NCBI GenBank assembly: GCA_947496145.1
Contig: CANMBS010000012.1
Location: 1-64,000 of the forward strand
Origin: an uncultured Pseudovibrio sp.
Lineage (GTDB): Bacteria > Pseudomonadota > Alphaproteobacteria > Rhizobiales > Stappiaceae
Reading direction: 5' to 3'
Length of the DNA stretch: 64,000 nucleotides
Within the stretch, counting starts at the first letter, position 1; every line of letters begins with the position of its first letter. A program made the translations under genes and the position numbers. Positions 34,997 to 44,690 of this stretch are shown one piece after another. The notes beneath the pieces were generated by a model. It saw nothing but the letters and a program-made list of their open reading frames with translations. It made no database searches and had not been told where the DNA came from.

Positions 34997-35445
34997 ATTG
35001 GCCTGTCTTTGACCTGTTCCATGCACACAAATGTAGATGTTTGCGCTACGTAAGGCATTTCTGAAAGCTTTTCTCCCAATATGCGTCGGTAGCTTCCAAT
35101 ATCTTTTGTTCTGACCTTCAAAAGATAATCAAAGCTGCTTGCTATCATATGGCACTCTTCAATCTCGGGAATCTCACGCGCCGCTACATTAAAGGCTTCC
35201 AATGAGCGTGAGCGGGTATCATTGAGCTTAACCTGCACAAATGCAATGTGCCCTGCCCCCAGCTTGGCGTTATCAACCTGCGCTCTATAACCCAAGATAT
35301 AACCTGCATCCTCCAGCTTTTTCATGCGAATTTGGCAAGGCGTTTTGGAAAGGCCGACCTTTTTTGCCAGATCAGTTACAGTGATACGACCACTTTTTTG
35401 GAGTTCTTCCAAAATCTTACGGTCAAAATCGTCCAATTTCTCCAT
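34993..35445 (-). CDS. putR: Lrp/AsnC-family regulator, probably PutR
   Basis: This 150-residue protein has an N-terminal helix-turn-helix (D-R-K-I-L-E-E-L-Q, then V-T-D-L-A-K-K-V-G-L-S-K-T-P-C) and a C-terminal RAM ligand-binding domain. It is divergent from putA with 144 bp between. In alphaproteobacteria such as Rhodobacter and Agrobacterium, PutR in this position activates putA in response to proline. That role is inferred here from family and position. Confidence 0.85.
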   Translation of the reverse strand: MEKLDDFDRKILEELQKSGRITVTDLAKKVGLSKTPCQIRMKKLEDAGYILGYRAQVDNAKLGAGHIAFVQVKLNDTRSRSLEAFNVAAREIPEIEECHMIASSFDYLLKVRTKDIGSYRRILGEKLSEMPYVAQTSTFVCMEQVKDRPI

Positions 35446-35589
35446 CGTATTCCATTTATTAAATCATATTGACCACATCAATCACTTATCAAAGTCAAAT
35501 AGTCTTTACCATGAAAAAATACAGGAAACATCCCTATGGGGATTTTGCTAATGTTGGGCCAATAGGTATTAAACAGTAGGGAGAACGGC

Positions 35590-38500
35590 ATGGGTCCAGA
35601 GGCTGCGCCGGAAATCATCCGCGACAAAATCAGAGATAACTACCTTCCAAACGAGGATCAGGTTGTTCGTGAGCTTATTGCATCACTGCAAATGGATGAG
35701 GCAGCGCGTCAACGCGCCTCCGAGAAAGCTGCGGGGCTGATCTCAGATTTGCGGGCGAATACCTCTCCAACCATTATGGAGAGCTTTCTTGGCGAATATG
35801 GTCTCTCTACACAGGAAGGCATTGCTCTCATGTGTCTGGCCGAAGCACTGCTTCGTGTACCAGATGCGCAAACCATTGATGCCCTGATTGCTGATAAGAT
35901 CACTCCAAGCGCATGGGGAGAGCATCTGGGGCAATCTGCCTCCACACTCATCAACGCCTCCACATGGGCATTATTATTAACTGGCAAAGTACTTGCTCCT
36001 GACGATCAGGGACTTGTGGGCACGATCCGCGGTGTTGTGAAGCGTCTTGGTGAGCCGGTGGTGAGAACTGCGGTTGCTCAGGCAATGAAAGAGCTGGGTC
36101 GTCAGTTTGTGCTGGGCCGAACTATTCGTGAAGCAATGCGCAACGCACGCGCTGAAGAAGGCAATGGCTTTACCTATTCCTACGACATGCTGGGCGAAGC
36201 AGCGCGTACGGAAGCGGATGCAAAGCGCTATCACCTCTCTTACTCCAAGGCAATCACAACACTTGCCAGCAACTGCACTCATGACAGCATCCGCGAGAAT
36301 CCGGGCATATCGGTCAAGCTTTCTGCTTTACATCCGCGTTATGAGTTTGCGAAACGCGAACGAGTAATGAAGGAGCTGGTCCCACGTACTCTCTCCCTGA
36401 TCATGCTGGCCAAGTCATCTAATATGGGCTTTAACATTGATGCAGAGGAAGCAGATCGTCTGGACCTCTCACTCGATGTGATTGAAGCGCTACTGGCTGA
36501 CCCGGCAACCGAAGGCTGGGATGGTTTTGGTATTGTTGTACAAGCTTTTGGTCCACGCGCCGTAAAAGTGATCGAATGGCTTTATGCGATTGCGGAAAAA
36601 TATGACCGCAAGATCATGGTGCGCCTTGTGAAGGGAGCTTATTGGGATAGTGAGATCAAGCGCGCACAGACTCTCGGGATCGAAGGTTACCCGGTGTTTA
36701 CCCGCAAAGTCTCGACAGACATCTGCTATGCTGCCTGTGCTGAAAAGCTTCTGGCAATGACTGATCGCATCTACCCACAGTTCGCCACTCATAACGCGCA
36801 CAGCGTCGCAACAGTCCTTGAGCTTGCAAAGAACCTGCCACGGAGTTCCTACGAGTTCCAACGCTTACATGGTATGGGCGAAGCGCTTCATGAGCGCACT
36901 ATGAAGAAACACGCCACCAACTGCCGCATCTACGCTCCAGTTGGCGCACATAAGGATTTGCTTGCGTATCTGGTACGTCGTCTGCTGGAAAATGGCGCAA
37001 ACAGCTCATTTGTACACCAAATTCGGGATGAGAACGTCACTCCAGATGCGATTGCGCAGGACCCGCTGGCACATATCGAGAAGTATGGTGAACACGTTGC
37101 CAATTCCAAAATTCCTCTGCCGCCAGAGTTGTTTGGAGTTGATCGAAAGAACGCTAAGGGGTGGGATTTAAGCGATCCGCGTCAGGAAGCAGAGTATTTG
37201 GCGAACCTGAAGGCTTTTTCTACCACCAAGTGGCAAGCACATCCTATCATTGCAGCACAAGTTGAAAACGTTGAAGCTGTGCCGATCAAGAACCCTGCTG
37301 ATCTGCGAGATGTGGTTGGCAGTGTTGCAACAGCAACGCCTGAGCAAATTGAAGCTGCGCTTGCAACTGCACATGATGGCTGCGCTGTCTGGTCTGACAT
37401 GAGTGCTGAGGATCGCAGAGTTGTCTTGCGCAAAGCGGCTGATCTTTATGAGGAAAATGCTCCTGAGATTTTTGCTCTGCTTACCCGGGAAGCTGGCAAA
37501 ACCTATATGGATGCCATCAATGAACTACGGGAAGCCGTGGACTTTGCACGGTTTTACGCAAATGAGGCCATCCGTCTGGATGCGCGTGATGGAACTGGCG
37601 TACAGCGCGGTCCAATCACCTGTATCTCGCCCTGGAACTTCCCGCTGGCTATTTTCTCCGGTCAAATTTTTGCTGCCCTTGCAGCAGGTAACCCGGTACT
37701 GGCAAAGCCTGCTCCTCAAACACCATTGATCGCTGCTTTTGCAACTGGTCTGTTGCATAAGGCTGGCGTTCCGGTTGAAGCGCTTCAATTGCTCCCCGGT
37801 GCTGGCGAAGTTGGTGCAGCTTTAACCTCTGATAGTCGTGTGGCGGGTGTGTGCTTTACCGGTTCGACTGCTACGGCACAGCGCATTAACCGTGCGATGG
37901 CAAAAGCGCTTGCACCATCTGCACCGCTGATTGCGGAAACTGGCGGGCTGAACGCCATGATTGTGGACTCTACCGCCTTACCAGAACAGGCCGTGCGCGA
38001 TGTGATTGCTTCCAGCTTCCAAAGTGCCGGTCAGCGTTGTTCTGCTCTTCGTATGCTGTATGTGCAAGAAGACATCTTTGATGATTTCAAAGAGATGCTC
38101 TTTGGTGCAATGGCGGAACTGGAGCTTGGTGATCCGGCGGCTCTTTCCACCGATGTTGGCCCGGTTATTGATGAGGCTGCACAAACCAAAATTCATGATC
38201 ATTGCCAGAAGTGGGCTGAAAAGGGTCGTGTACTCAAGCAGTTGAAAGCTCCGCACAAAGGTCACTTTGTTGCGCCAACACTGATCAAACTTGATGGAAT
38301 TGAGGAACTGGAGGACGAAATCTTCGGCCCTGTTCTGCATGTTGCAACCTTTAAGGCAGAAGAGATCGACCAGACCATTGATGCCATCAATGGTAAAGGC
38401 TTTGGCCTGACATTTGGCCTGCATACCCGCGTTGACAGTCGTGTTCAGCACATTGTTGAGCGGGTTAAGGTTGGCAACCTTTATGTGAACCGAAACCAGA

Positions 38501-39228
38501 TTGGCGCTATTGTTGGCTCTCAACCGTTTGGTGGCGAAGGTCTTTCCGGTACTGGCCCTAAAGCTGGTGGTCCACACTATCTGGCACGTTTCCGCAAGGC
38601 GGATACAGCTTCAGGCGAAGCTGTTTCGTTTAACAAGTCCATCACTGCCGGGGATATCTTCAAAACGCAAGGGGCATTACGTACCAGTGCCTGGGAGAGT
38701 AATGCCGACAGATACAAAGAGCTGGCAACTTTGTTTGAAGGCGAAGCAGGTTTGCTAAATCGTTTGGCAGCAGAGCAAGCGCATGACTTGCCGGGACCGA
38801 CGGGAGAATCCAACCGGCTTTACGGTACCGCTCGTGGTACTGTGCTTTGCCTTGGTCCTGATGCAGAAAGCCTGCGCCATCAGGCTGCCATGGCACTTGC
38901 AGCAGGCAATGGTGTCGTCGCTGTTGGACAGGACGCTGAAAAGCTTGCGGTGAAACTGCGTGCAATTTCAGCACCGATTGTTGCACTGGAAGGTCATTTG
39001 GCAGTTGGAGCACTTACCGAGCTTCAAGGTATTGACGCCATCGCTGCCAACAGCCCGGACGAAGAGCTCCGGGAGATGAAGGCAGAGCTGGCGGAACGAG
39101 ATGGCGCGTTGATGCAGCTCATCATGGAGCGTAATCAGCCAGAACGCTATCAGCTTGAGAGACATCTGTGCATCGACACTACTGCATCAGGCGGGAATGC
39201 AAGCCTGCTGGCTGCGACTGAAGACTAA
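35590..39228 (+). CDS. putA: Bifunctional proline dehydrogenase/glutamate-semialdehyde dehydrogenase
   Basis: PutA oxidises proline to glutamate in two steps at the membrane face. The 1212-residue protein has a helical N-terminal region, a FAD-dependent proline dehydrogenase barrel (about residues 190-490, ending in Y-L-V-R-R-L-L-E-N-G-A-N-S-S-F) and an aldehyde dehydrogenase domain (about 560-1010). The latter carries Glu783 in A-E-T-G-G-L-N and the catalytic Cys817 in G-Q-R-C-S-A-L. A C-terminal domain of about 200 residues resembles the aldehyde-dehydrogenase-like lid of long PutA forms. The ribbon-helix-helix DNA-binding domain of E. coli PutA is absent, in keeping with a separate PutR. 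It is monocistronic with a strong terminator. Confidence 0.97.
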   Translation: MGPEAAPEIIRDKIRDNYLPNEDQVVRELIASLQMDEAARQRASEKAAGLISDLRANTSPTIMESFLGEYGLSTQEGIALMCLAEALLRVPDAQTIDALIADKITPSAWGEHLGQSASTLINASTWALLLTGKVLAPDDQGLVGTIRGVVKRLGEPVVRTAVAQAMKELGRQFVLGRTIREAMRNARAEEGNGFTYSYDMLGEAARTEADAKRYHLSYSKAITTLASNCTHDSIRENPGISVKLSALHPRYEFAKRERVMKELVPRTLSLIMLAKSSNMGFNIDAEEADRLDLSLDVIEALLADPATEGWDGFGIVVQAFGPRAVKVIEWLYAIAEKYDRKIMVRLVKGAYWDSEIKRAQTLGIEGYPVFTRKVSTDICYAACAEKLLAMTDRIYPQFATHNAHSVATVLELAKNLPRSSYEFQRLHGMGEALHERTMKKHATNCRIYAPVGAHKDLLAYLVRRLLENGANSSFVHQIRDENVTPDAIAQDPLAHIEKYGEHVANSKIPLPPELFGVDRKNAKGWDLSDPRQEAEYLANLKAFSTTKWQAHPIIAAQVENVEAVPIKNPADLRDVVGSVATATPEQIEAALATAHDGCAVWSDMSAEDRRVVLRKAADLYEENAPEIFALLTREAGKTYMDAINELREAVDFARFYANEAIRLDARDGTGVQRGPITCISPWNFPLAIFSGQIFAALAAGNPVLAKPAPQTPLIAAFATGLLHKAGVPVEALQLLPGAGEVGAALTSDSRVAGVCFTGSTATAQRINRAMAKALAPSAPLIAETGGLNAMIVDSTALPEQAVRDVIASSFQSAGQRCSALRMLYVQEDIFDDFKEMLFGAMAELELGDPAALSTDVGPVIDEAAQTKIHDHCQKWAEKGRVLKQLKAPHKGHFVAPTLIKLDGIEELEDEIFGPVLHVATFKAEEIDQTIDAINGKGFGLTFGLHTRVDSRVQHIVERVKVGNLYVNRNQIGAIVGSQPFGGEGLSGTGPKAGGPHYLARFRKADTASGEAVSFNKSITAGDIFKTQGALRTSAWESNADRYKELATLFEGEAGLLNRLAAEQAHDLPGPTGESNRLYGTARGTVLCLGPDAESLRHQAAMALAAGNGVVAVGQDAEKLAVKLRAISAPIVALEGHLAVGALTELQGIDAIAANSPDEELREMKAELAERDGALMQLIMERNQPERYQLERHLCIDTTASGGNASLLAATED

Positions 39229-39246
39229 GCCACTGTTAGTTATGGA

Positions 39247-39280
39247 AGAAAAGCCGCCGTCTATCCGCTGCGGCTTTTCT
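39247..39280 (+). terminator. Rho-independent terminator of putA and GH42
   Basis: AGAAAAGCCGC (39247-39257) pairs with GCGGCTTTTCT (39270-39280) between convergent putA and the GH42 gene, ending in T-rich sequence on both strands. Confidence 0.85.
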
Positions 39281-39284
39281 GTTT

Positions 39285-41282
39285 CTAATCAGTGCCACTT
39301 TCACGCACCAGCGCGACACCGGCAGGCGGGAGGTCCACGCCATCCAGTTCTGCTGTTTCAGCAAGGCGTAATGCTTTTAAACTCATCTTATGTTTCGAGT
39401 AATTATAGTAGAATGTACCAATAGATGTTTTGCAACGGCGCAAGCCATCTGGCAGTTCCACCTTTTCAATCTTTGCCGCTTTAAACACTTCATCCAATAC
39501 TGCGTCCAGAAGCTTTGGGTCTGCCCATGCGGCGAGGTAATAAGTATTGTTTTCTCCCACCAAAACAGGGTGACCGTTTGTGTCTTCAAATAAAATAGGC
39601 AGGCTGGTGCTGATTTCCTCCTGCCAGATGTAGGCGCTGCCTCTTTCCTGATCTGCAAGATCAGTAACTTTTGTGCTGAATTCTTTCGGGCTGGTCCCAA
39701 CTCTTAAAACCTCAACACCTTCAAAAGGTTTGGGTAGATTTAATGATAGCTGAGAAATCTGATAGTTGCTGTCTTTCTGCGCCAGACGTGGTCCTGCGAG
39801 AATGACGCCACCATATTCAACGTAAGCCGCCAAGTTGTCTGAGAGATGCTCAGACATCGCATAGAGTGCGGGAATAACCACAAGCTTATACATAGACAAA
39901 TCTTGTGAGGCTGGCCGGATGATTTCTACATCCACACCCTTTTGTCTCAATGCGCGGTAATATCCGAGTACCAGCCGGAAATAGCTAAAGTCTTGACAAT
40001 GCTGCTGAGTTTCGTGAGCCCAGTGGCTTTCGTAGTCCACGACCAGCGCGACAGGTGCTTCCGAAGGTGTGAATGATCCCAGTTCCTTTAGTTCCTGCGC
40101 AACCTGAGCAATTTCCACATAGGCCTGTGCTGGGTTGTTATCGGTCTGCTTGAGACCTGCATGCATTTGCTCTTGTGCAAAAGGCGCTTGTCGCCAGCGG
40201 AAATAACTTGTTGTTTCAGCACCATGGGCGAATGCCTCCCAACTCCAGAGCCGTACCATACCGCGCAGCGGTATCGGGTTATAGGGTGCCCAGTTCACCG
40301 GGCCGGGTTGAAGTTCCATGATCCAGAGGCGACCATGGCCTGCCTGGCGGTAAAGGTCGTGGTGGAAGCCCTGATAGTCAGGATCGCCTTGCTGGAAGAA
40401 GTCCTGCCAATAGCCTTCAGGTGTACCAGATACATCTTCCATCTGATATTGGCTATGGAAGCCAATGGGATAGCAATCCCAACCAGAGATATCGAGCTGA
40501 TCTGCGAGCTTGTAATGGTCAAAGGAGAATGTGTTGCCCATGAAGTTATGCAGGATCGGGCGGTCTGGAGATAACTTGCGCAGAATGTCGACTTGCTCAC
40601 CGTTGAATTCGGAGACTTGATCAGAGGAAAAGCGTTTGAAATCAAGGCGGTGAGACGGGTTATTCTCTGTTACGGTGAGATTGGGCAGGTCAACCTGCTC
40701 AAAGCTGCTGTATTCCATAGACCAGAATACATTGCCCCACGCCTCATTTAAGGCATTGATATTGCCATACTTTTGCGCAAGCCATAGCTGGAATGCCTTG
40801 TGTGCAGAAGGTGACCATGAGCGCACTGTGTCGTGACAGCCGTACTCATTGTCGGTTTGCCAGGCAGCGATGGCGGGGTGATTACCGTATCGGTCTGCGA
40901 GGATTTCTGTGATGCGGCGGGATTCCCATCTGTAGCCTTCATGTGAGAAGCAGTAGTGGCGGCGGCTACCAAATTTTCGTGGGTTACCGTTCTTGTCAAC
41001 GGCGAGCATGTCCGGGTGTTTATCCACCATCCAGCGGGGCGGGGTTGCGGTTGGGGTGCACATGATGACCTTGAGACCCTCACTTGCGAGAGTCTCAATT
41101 GCTTTGTCCAACCACTCCCATGCAAAGCGCCCGGGTTCAGGCTCGATGCGAGACCATGCGAACTCTGCGATACGCACATAGGTGATGCCGAGTTTTGCCA
41201 TTTCTCTTGCATCTTGCTGCCACAAGTCTTCCGGCCAGTGCTCAGGATAGTAACAGACGCCTAAGTGTTTCGTATCGCTCAT
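39285..41282 (-). CDS. Beta-galactosidase, glycoside hydrolase family 42
   Basis: This 665-residue enzyme opens with the GH42 pattern L-G-V-C-Y-Y-P-E-H-W-P-E-D-L-W. The predicted acid/base is Glu146 in W-Q-T-D-N-E-Y-G and the nucleophile Glu323 in L-W-I-M-E-L-Q-P-G. A trimerisation domain (about 390-600) and a small C-terminal beta domain follow. It releases galactose from beta-galactosides in the cytoplasm; no signal peptide is present. It is the last gene of a minus-strand operon with a lactonase, dgoA, dgoK and an ABC transporter, so imported beta-galactosides such as lactose or short galactans are the likely substrates. The operon ends at the hairpin shared with putA. Confidence 0.94.
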   Translation of the reverse strand: MSDTKHLGVCYYPEHWPEDLWQQDAREMAKLGITYVRIAEFAWSRIEPEPGRFAWEWLDKAIETLASEGLKVIMCTPTATPPRWMVDKHPDMLAVDKNGNPRKFGSRRHYCFSHEGYRWESRRITEILADRYGNHPAIAAWQTDNEYGCHDTVRSWSPSAHKAFQLWLAQKYGNINALNEAWGNVFWSMEYSSFEQVDLPNLTVTENNPSHRLDFKRFSSDQVSEFNGEQVDILRKLSPDRPILHNFMGNTFSFDHYKLADQLDISGWDCYPIGFHSQYQMEDVSGTPEGYWQDFFQQGDPDYQGFHHDLYRQAGHGRLWIMELQPGPVNWAPYNPIPLRGMVRLWSWEAFAHGAETTSYFRWRQAPFAQEQMHAGLKQTDNNPAQAYVEIAQVAQELKELGSFTPSEAPVALVVDYESHWAHETQQHCQDFSYFRLVLGYYRALRQKGVDVEIIRPASQDLSMYKLVVIPALYAMSEHLSDNLAAYVEYGGVILAGPRLAQKDSNYQISQLSLNLPKPFEGVEVLRVGTSPKEFSTKVTDLADQERGSAYIWQEEISTSLPILFEDTNGHPVLVGENNTYYLAAWADPKLLDAVLDEVFKAAKIEKVELPDGLRRCKTSIGTFYYNYSKHKMSLKALRLAETAELDGVDLPPAGVALVRESGTD

Positions 41283-41286
41283 AAGA

Positions 41287-42159
41287 TCACATTTGTAGCT
41301 CTAGGTCTGGCAAACCCGGGGTGTCTATGGGGATCGCAAAAACTGAGCCTGCCAGCGGCTGTTTTGCCAGTTGCTCATCACTCAGGTTTTCACGCGCCGT
41401 CGTGATAAACAGCGTTTTGTAGTCTGGCCCGCCAAATGCGGGACAAGACGCCTGACTTGCATCAATCTCAACAATGCGATCCACTGTTCCATCCGGTTTG
41501 TAGCGCACGACTCGGTATCCGCCCCACTGAGCGTTCCAGAGATATCCCTCAGCATCAACTACGGAACCATCTGGGCCAAATTCTGTCCCGGAAATATCTG
41601 TAAACACCTCTGCGGGACCGTCTGGAAGGCCCGTTTTGGGGTTCAGAGGCCATTTGATGATTTGAGATGTTACCGTGTCGGAAAAGTAGGCAATCTTGCC
41701 ATCTGGCGAAAAACAAAGGGAATTTGGGATCGTGAGGTTGCTGGCGATCTTAGCTAATTCCCCTTTAAAGAAGCGATAGAGACTGCCTGCGCCTTTTTCT
41801 GCATTGCGTCCCATGGAGGAAATCCAGAAACCACCTTTGCGATCTGTGCGGGCGTCGTTGGAGCGGGTGATGGGGTTCTGGTCTTCGACAGGGAGGATAA
41901 GTTTGCTGGTATGCGTTTTTGGTGACCAGCGGCGGAGGCCGGTTGAGGAGGATAACATGAAGTCATCACTGCCGGGGAGCTGCGCGAAGGCGGAGACGGG
42001 TTCGTCGAATCTCCATGTTTCAACAGGCCCGGTTATGCCCTTTTTGAGCACCAGATGGTTGTTGATGTCCACCCAGAAGAGGGCGTGGTGACGGGCACTC
42101 CAAAGAGGCCCCTCACCTAAGCTGCATTCTGTTTTTGCAAACACATATGGCTCGCTCAT
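41287..42159 (-). CDS. SMP-30/gluconolactonase-family sugar lactonase
   Basis: This 290-residue six-bladed propeller opens C-S-L-G-E-G-P-L-W with the metal-ligand Glu, then has N-D-A-R-T-D-R-K-G-G-F-W near residue 100 and I-P-N-S-L-C-F-S-P-D-G-K near 144. The family hydrolyses aldonolactones. In this operon it most likely opens galactono-lactone to galactonate, the second step of the De Ley-Doudoroff route. ATG 42159 overlaps the dgoA stop as ATGA, and the GH42 gene follows after four bases. Confidence 0.92.
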   Translation of the reverse strand: MSEPYVFAKTECSLGEGPLWSARHHALFWVDINNHLVLKKGITGPVETWRFDEPVSAFAQLPGSDDFMLSSSTGLRRWSPKTHTSKLILPVEDQNPITRSNDARTDRKGGFWISSMGRNAEKGAGSLYRFFKGELAKIASNLTIPNSLCFSPDGKIAYFSDTVTSQIIKWPLNPKTGLPDGPAEVFTDISGTEFGPDGSVVDAEGYLWNAQWGGYRVVRYKPDGTVDRIVEIDASQASCPAFGGPDYKTLFITTARENLSDEQLAKQPLAGSVFAIPIDTPGLPDLELQM

Positions 42160-42794
42160 GCGGCCTCTCCATTCGGGAGAGCATCATAGGCGGCAGTCAT
42201 TTCGCGTGCGTTTTCAGCAACCTGATCTGCTGTGAAGCCCGGCTTGTACAGGTTGCTCGCCATACCGAAGCCCTGACAGCCTGCATCCGCGTATTGCTGG
42301 AACTCAGCAGGCCCAACACCGCCCACGGCATAGACTGGTATTTCTTTTGGCAGGACGGCCCGCAGTGCTTTTATGCCCGCAGTGCCAACCTGAAATGCAG
42401 GGAAAATCTTGAGGGCATCGGCCCCGGCCTTTAACGCGGCAAAGCACTCGGTAGGGGTAAGAACTCCGGGATAGGACTCCATGCCCAGTGACTTGGTTGT
42501 GCGGATAACATCAGAATCATAGTTGGGTGAAACGATGAAAGTTCCGCCAGCGTCCTGAACTTGCCTGACCTGATCTGCGGTTAAAACTGTCCCCGCGCCG
42601 ATGGAGGATAAGTTTCCAAATTCACGGCGTGCCAGCGCGATGGACGTGAGTGCATCCGGTGAGTTGAGCGGCACTTCGATTTGTGAAAAGCCCGAGTTTA
42701 TAAGCACTTCTACAATACTCAGGATTTCAGAGGGCTGTACACCGCGCAGAATTGCCATGAGGTTGCGCTGTGGTTCTTGTTTAGTTGTTGTCAT
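42156..42794 (-). CDS. dgoA: 2-dehydro-3-deoxy-6-phosphogalactonate aldolase
   Basis: DgoA splits 2-keto-3-deoxy-6-phosphogalactonate into pyruvate and glyceraldehyde 3-phosphate. The 212-residue class I aldolase has A-I-L-R-G-V near residue 14, Glu40 in I-E-V-P-L-N-S-P, and the Schiff-base lysine Lys129 in A-L-K-I-F-P-A. Those positions are close to those of E. coli DgoA. I-E-V-P-L-N-S-P and the pairing with dgoK favour the galacto over the gluco (Eda) enzyme. A longer frame begins at 42851, but ATG 42794 behind AAGGGG is preferred; it overlaps the end of dgoK by 14 bases. Confidence 0.92.
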   Translation of the reverse strand: MTTTKQEPQRNLMAILRGVQPSEILSIVEVLINSGFSQIEVPLNSPDALTSIALARREFGNLSSIGAGTVLTADQVRQVQDAGGTFIVSPNYDSDVIRTTKSLGMESYPGVLTPTECFAALKAGADALKIFPAFQVGTAGIKALRAVLPKEIPVYAVGGVGPAEFQQYADAGCQGFGMASNLYKPGFTADQVAENAREMTAAYDALPNGEAA

Positions 42795-43758
42795 TTTGTG
42801 CCCCTTTTTTGATGGCGGATAGTCCCTTGAGTGCTGCTGTGTCTGCATCATGCAAAATCGGCTCTATACCGAGATGTTGCATTGCGAGCGCATAGTTTTG
42901 AGCGAGCTGGTTGTCTCCCACCACATGTACGTGAAGCTGAGCGTTATCCCCCCGCCGGGTGCGCATCTGGAGCAGCTCGCTACCGATGATAAGAGCAGAT
43001 AATCTGGAAGCGCCAGCTTGTCTGCTCGCATCATTAAGCAGTTGCCCAGCGCGCAGAGCGAAAAGATCCCCCAGGAGAGTAACTTCTTGATTCCTCAACT
43101 GATCTAATGTTTTGAGGAATACATCTTTATCCAGATCAGCTTTCGCATCCAGTGAATGGCGCAGAATGGAATGTTTGGAGAGCAACGCGAATAACTCACC
43201 GCTGAGGAAGGTGGAGCTGCGGGTTATTATCCCCTCTTCCACTTCCACCCATTTGCTGTGGGTTCCGGGCAGGCAAATCACGCCTGATTTGTTGGATAAC
43301 TCCTCAAGAATGCCGAGCAGCTGGGTTTCTTCGCCGCGCATAACATCTGGGTGATGCTGTGATTTTTGGCAGAGACCGGGCACTATGAGAGGTTGCAGAC
43401 GGGGATTATCCGTCTCAGGTGAAGCCAGATGCTGGTGCAGTTCTGTCAGTTTTGTGGGAAGCGGCACATAAGGGGCCTCTTTCCACCCCTGACGGCTGCC
43501 CGCCATGCCGCAAATGAACGCTTGTGTTGGTTTTGCGTTGTTATGTAGCCAGCCTCCGATCAGGTTTAGTAAAACTCCTTCAAATTCAGTAGGTTGCAGC
43601 GTTCCTGCACCTTGCGCGGATTTTGCGCTGGTTTGCACGGCTCCGTTTTCGTCGATTAACCATGCGCGAAGACTGGAAGTCCCCCAATCAACCGCGACCC
43701 AATTGTATGCAGATGTGATCTGACAGAGGTGGTCTTTTTCTGAGGCAAGTTCTTGCAC
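42781..43758 (-). CDS. dgoK: 2-dehydro-3-deoxygalactonokinase
   Basis: DgoK phosphorylates 2-keto-3-deoxygalactonate. The 325-residue protein has the family pattern W-V-A-V-D-W-G-T-S-S-L-R-A-W-L near residue 21, C-G-M-A-G-S-R-Q-G-W near 88, and C-L-P-G-T-H-S-K-W-V near 159. The start is GTG 43758 behind GGGGGA. It is separated from the ABC permease gene by 82 bp containing a hairpin, and is coupled to dgoA by overlap. Galactonate dehydratase (DgoD), needed to make its substrate, is not encoded in the window. Confidence 0.95.
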   Translation of the reverse strand: MQELASEKDHLCQITSAYNWVAVDWGTSSLRAWLIDENGAVQTSAKSAQGAGTLQPTEFEGVLLNLIGGWLHNNAKPTQAFICGMAGSRQGWKEAPYVPLPTKLTELHQHLASPETDNPRLQPLIVPGLCQKSQHHPDVMRGEETQLLGILEELSNKSGVICLPGTHSKWVEVEEGIITRSSTFLSGELFALLSKHSILRHSLDAKADLDKDVFLKTLDQLRNQEVTLLGDLFALRAGQLLNDASRQAGASRLSALIIGSELLQMRTRRGDNAQLHVHVVGDNQLAQNYALAMQHLGIEPILHDADTAALKGLSAIKKGAQNDNN

Positions 43759-43795
43759 TTATTCCCCCTGCTCCTTTTGTGGCTATGATTTATGA

Positions 43796-43822
43796 GTGCC
43801 GAAGACTTTTGCTCTTCAGCAC
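43796..43822 (-). terminator. Intercistronic hairpin between ABC permease and dgoK
   Basis: GTGC-C-GAAGA and TCTTC-A-GCAC pair around a seven-base loop. No U-run follows on the minus strand, so it may act as an mRNA stabiliser or a partial stop that lowers expression of the enzyme genes relative to the transporter. Confidence 0.45.
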
Positions 43823-43840
43823 GCTGGTGAAACTGCTGTG

Positions 43841-44689
43841 CTATCCCTTGGTTGCTCCAAGCGTCAGCCCGGCAATGAAGTGTTTTTGCATGAGGAAGAA
43901 CATGATGACCGGAGGCATAGCTGCAACGACGGACCCGGCTGAAACCAGATGCCATTGTGCAACCCACTGGCCATTGAGCGAGATGATGCCGCCAGTGACG
44001 GGCATGGCGTGTGTGCCCTGCACCAGCACGGTTGCCCAGAAGAAGTCATTCCAGATGAAGGTGAAGATGAGAACAGACAAAGCCGCGATGGCAGGTCGCA
44101 TGAGTGGCAGCACCACATACCAGAAGATGCGGAATTCGGAGACGCCTTCTACGCGGGCGGCTTCTATCAGCTCACTCGGCAGAGCCTTGATGAAGTTACG
44201 CATGAACAGCGTACAGAAGCCTGTCTGAAAGGCAACGTGGAAGAGCACCAGACCTGTCACTGTGTCGTAAAGGCCCATCTTCAGGGTGAGGTCACGAACG
44301 GGCACCATGAGAATCTGAAAGGGGACGAAGTTGCCAGCTACGAACATGAAGAACAGCCAGAGGTTGGCTTTGAACCTGTAGGTAGCCAGTGCATAGCCTG
44401 TCAGGCACGACAGAGCGATGGCTCCAATCACGGTTGGTATGGTGACCTTGAACGAGTTCATGATGAACAGGCCCATGGGGGTGCTCTGAAAAACACTCAG
44501 GTAGTTGCTCAGTTCAAATGAGGATGGCACGCCGAAGTAATTGCCCATGGCGAGGTCTGATGCCGGACGGATGGAGGTGACCATGACGCCGATCAGTGGC
44601 AGGAGCCAGACCAGTAGTGAGACTGGCAGGGCAACCTTGTAGGCGATGCGGGTTGGTGCTGTTGCATTTGCGACGGGCGCTGGAAACAT
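43841..44689 (-). CDS. Sugar ABC transporter permease, MalG/UgpE type
   Basis: This 282-residue protein has six hydrophobic segments and the binding-protein-dependent permease motif E-A-A-R-V-E-G-V-S-E-F-R-I-F-W-Y-V-V-L-P-L at about 185-205, which contacts the ATPase. It is the second of two permeases, starting one base after the stop of the first. With the SBP, its partner permease and the UgpC-like ATPase encoded divergently, it forms a CUT1-type sugar importer. The GH42, lactonase and dgo genes downstream suggest a galactose-containing di- or oligosaccharide. Confidence 0.94.
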   Translation of the reverse strand: MFPAPVANATAPTRIAYKVALPVSLLVWLLPLIGVMVTSIRPASDLAMGNYFGVPSSFELSNYLSVFQSTPMGLFIMNSFKVTIPTVIGAIALSCLTGYALATYRFKANLWLFFMFVAGNFVPFQILMVPVRDLTLKMGLYDTVTGLVLFHVAFQTGFCTLFMRNFIKALPSELIEAARVEGVSEFRIFWYVVLPLMRPAIAALSVLIFTFIWNDFFWATVLVQGTHAMPVTGGIISLNGQWVAQWHLVSAGSVVAAMPPVIMFFLMQKHFIAGLTLGATKG

Positions 44690-44690
44690 C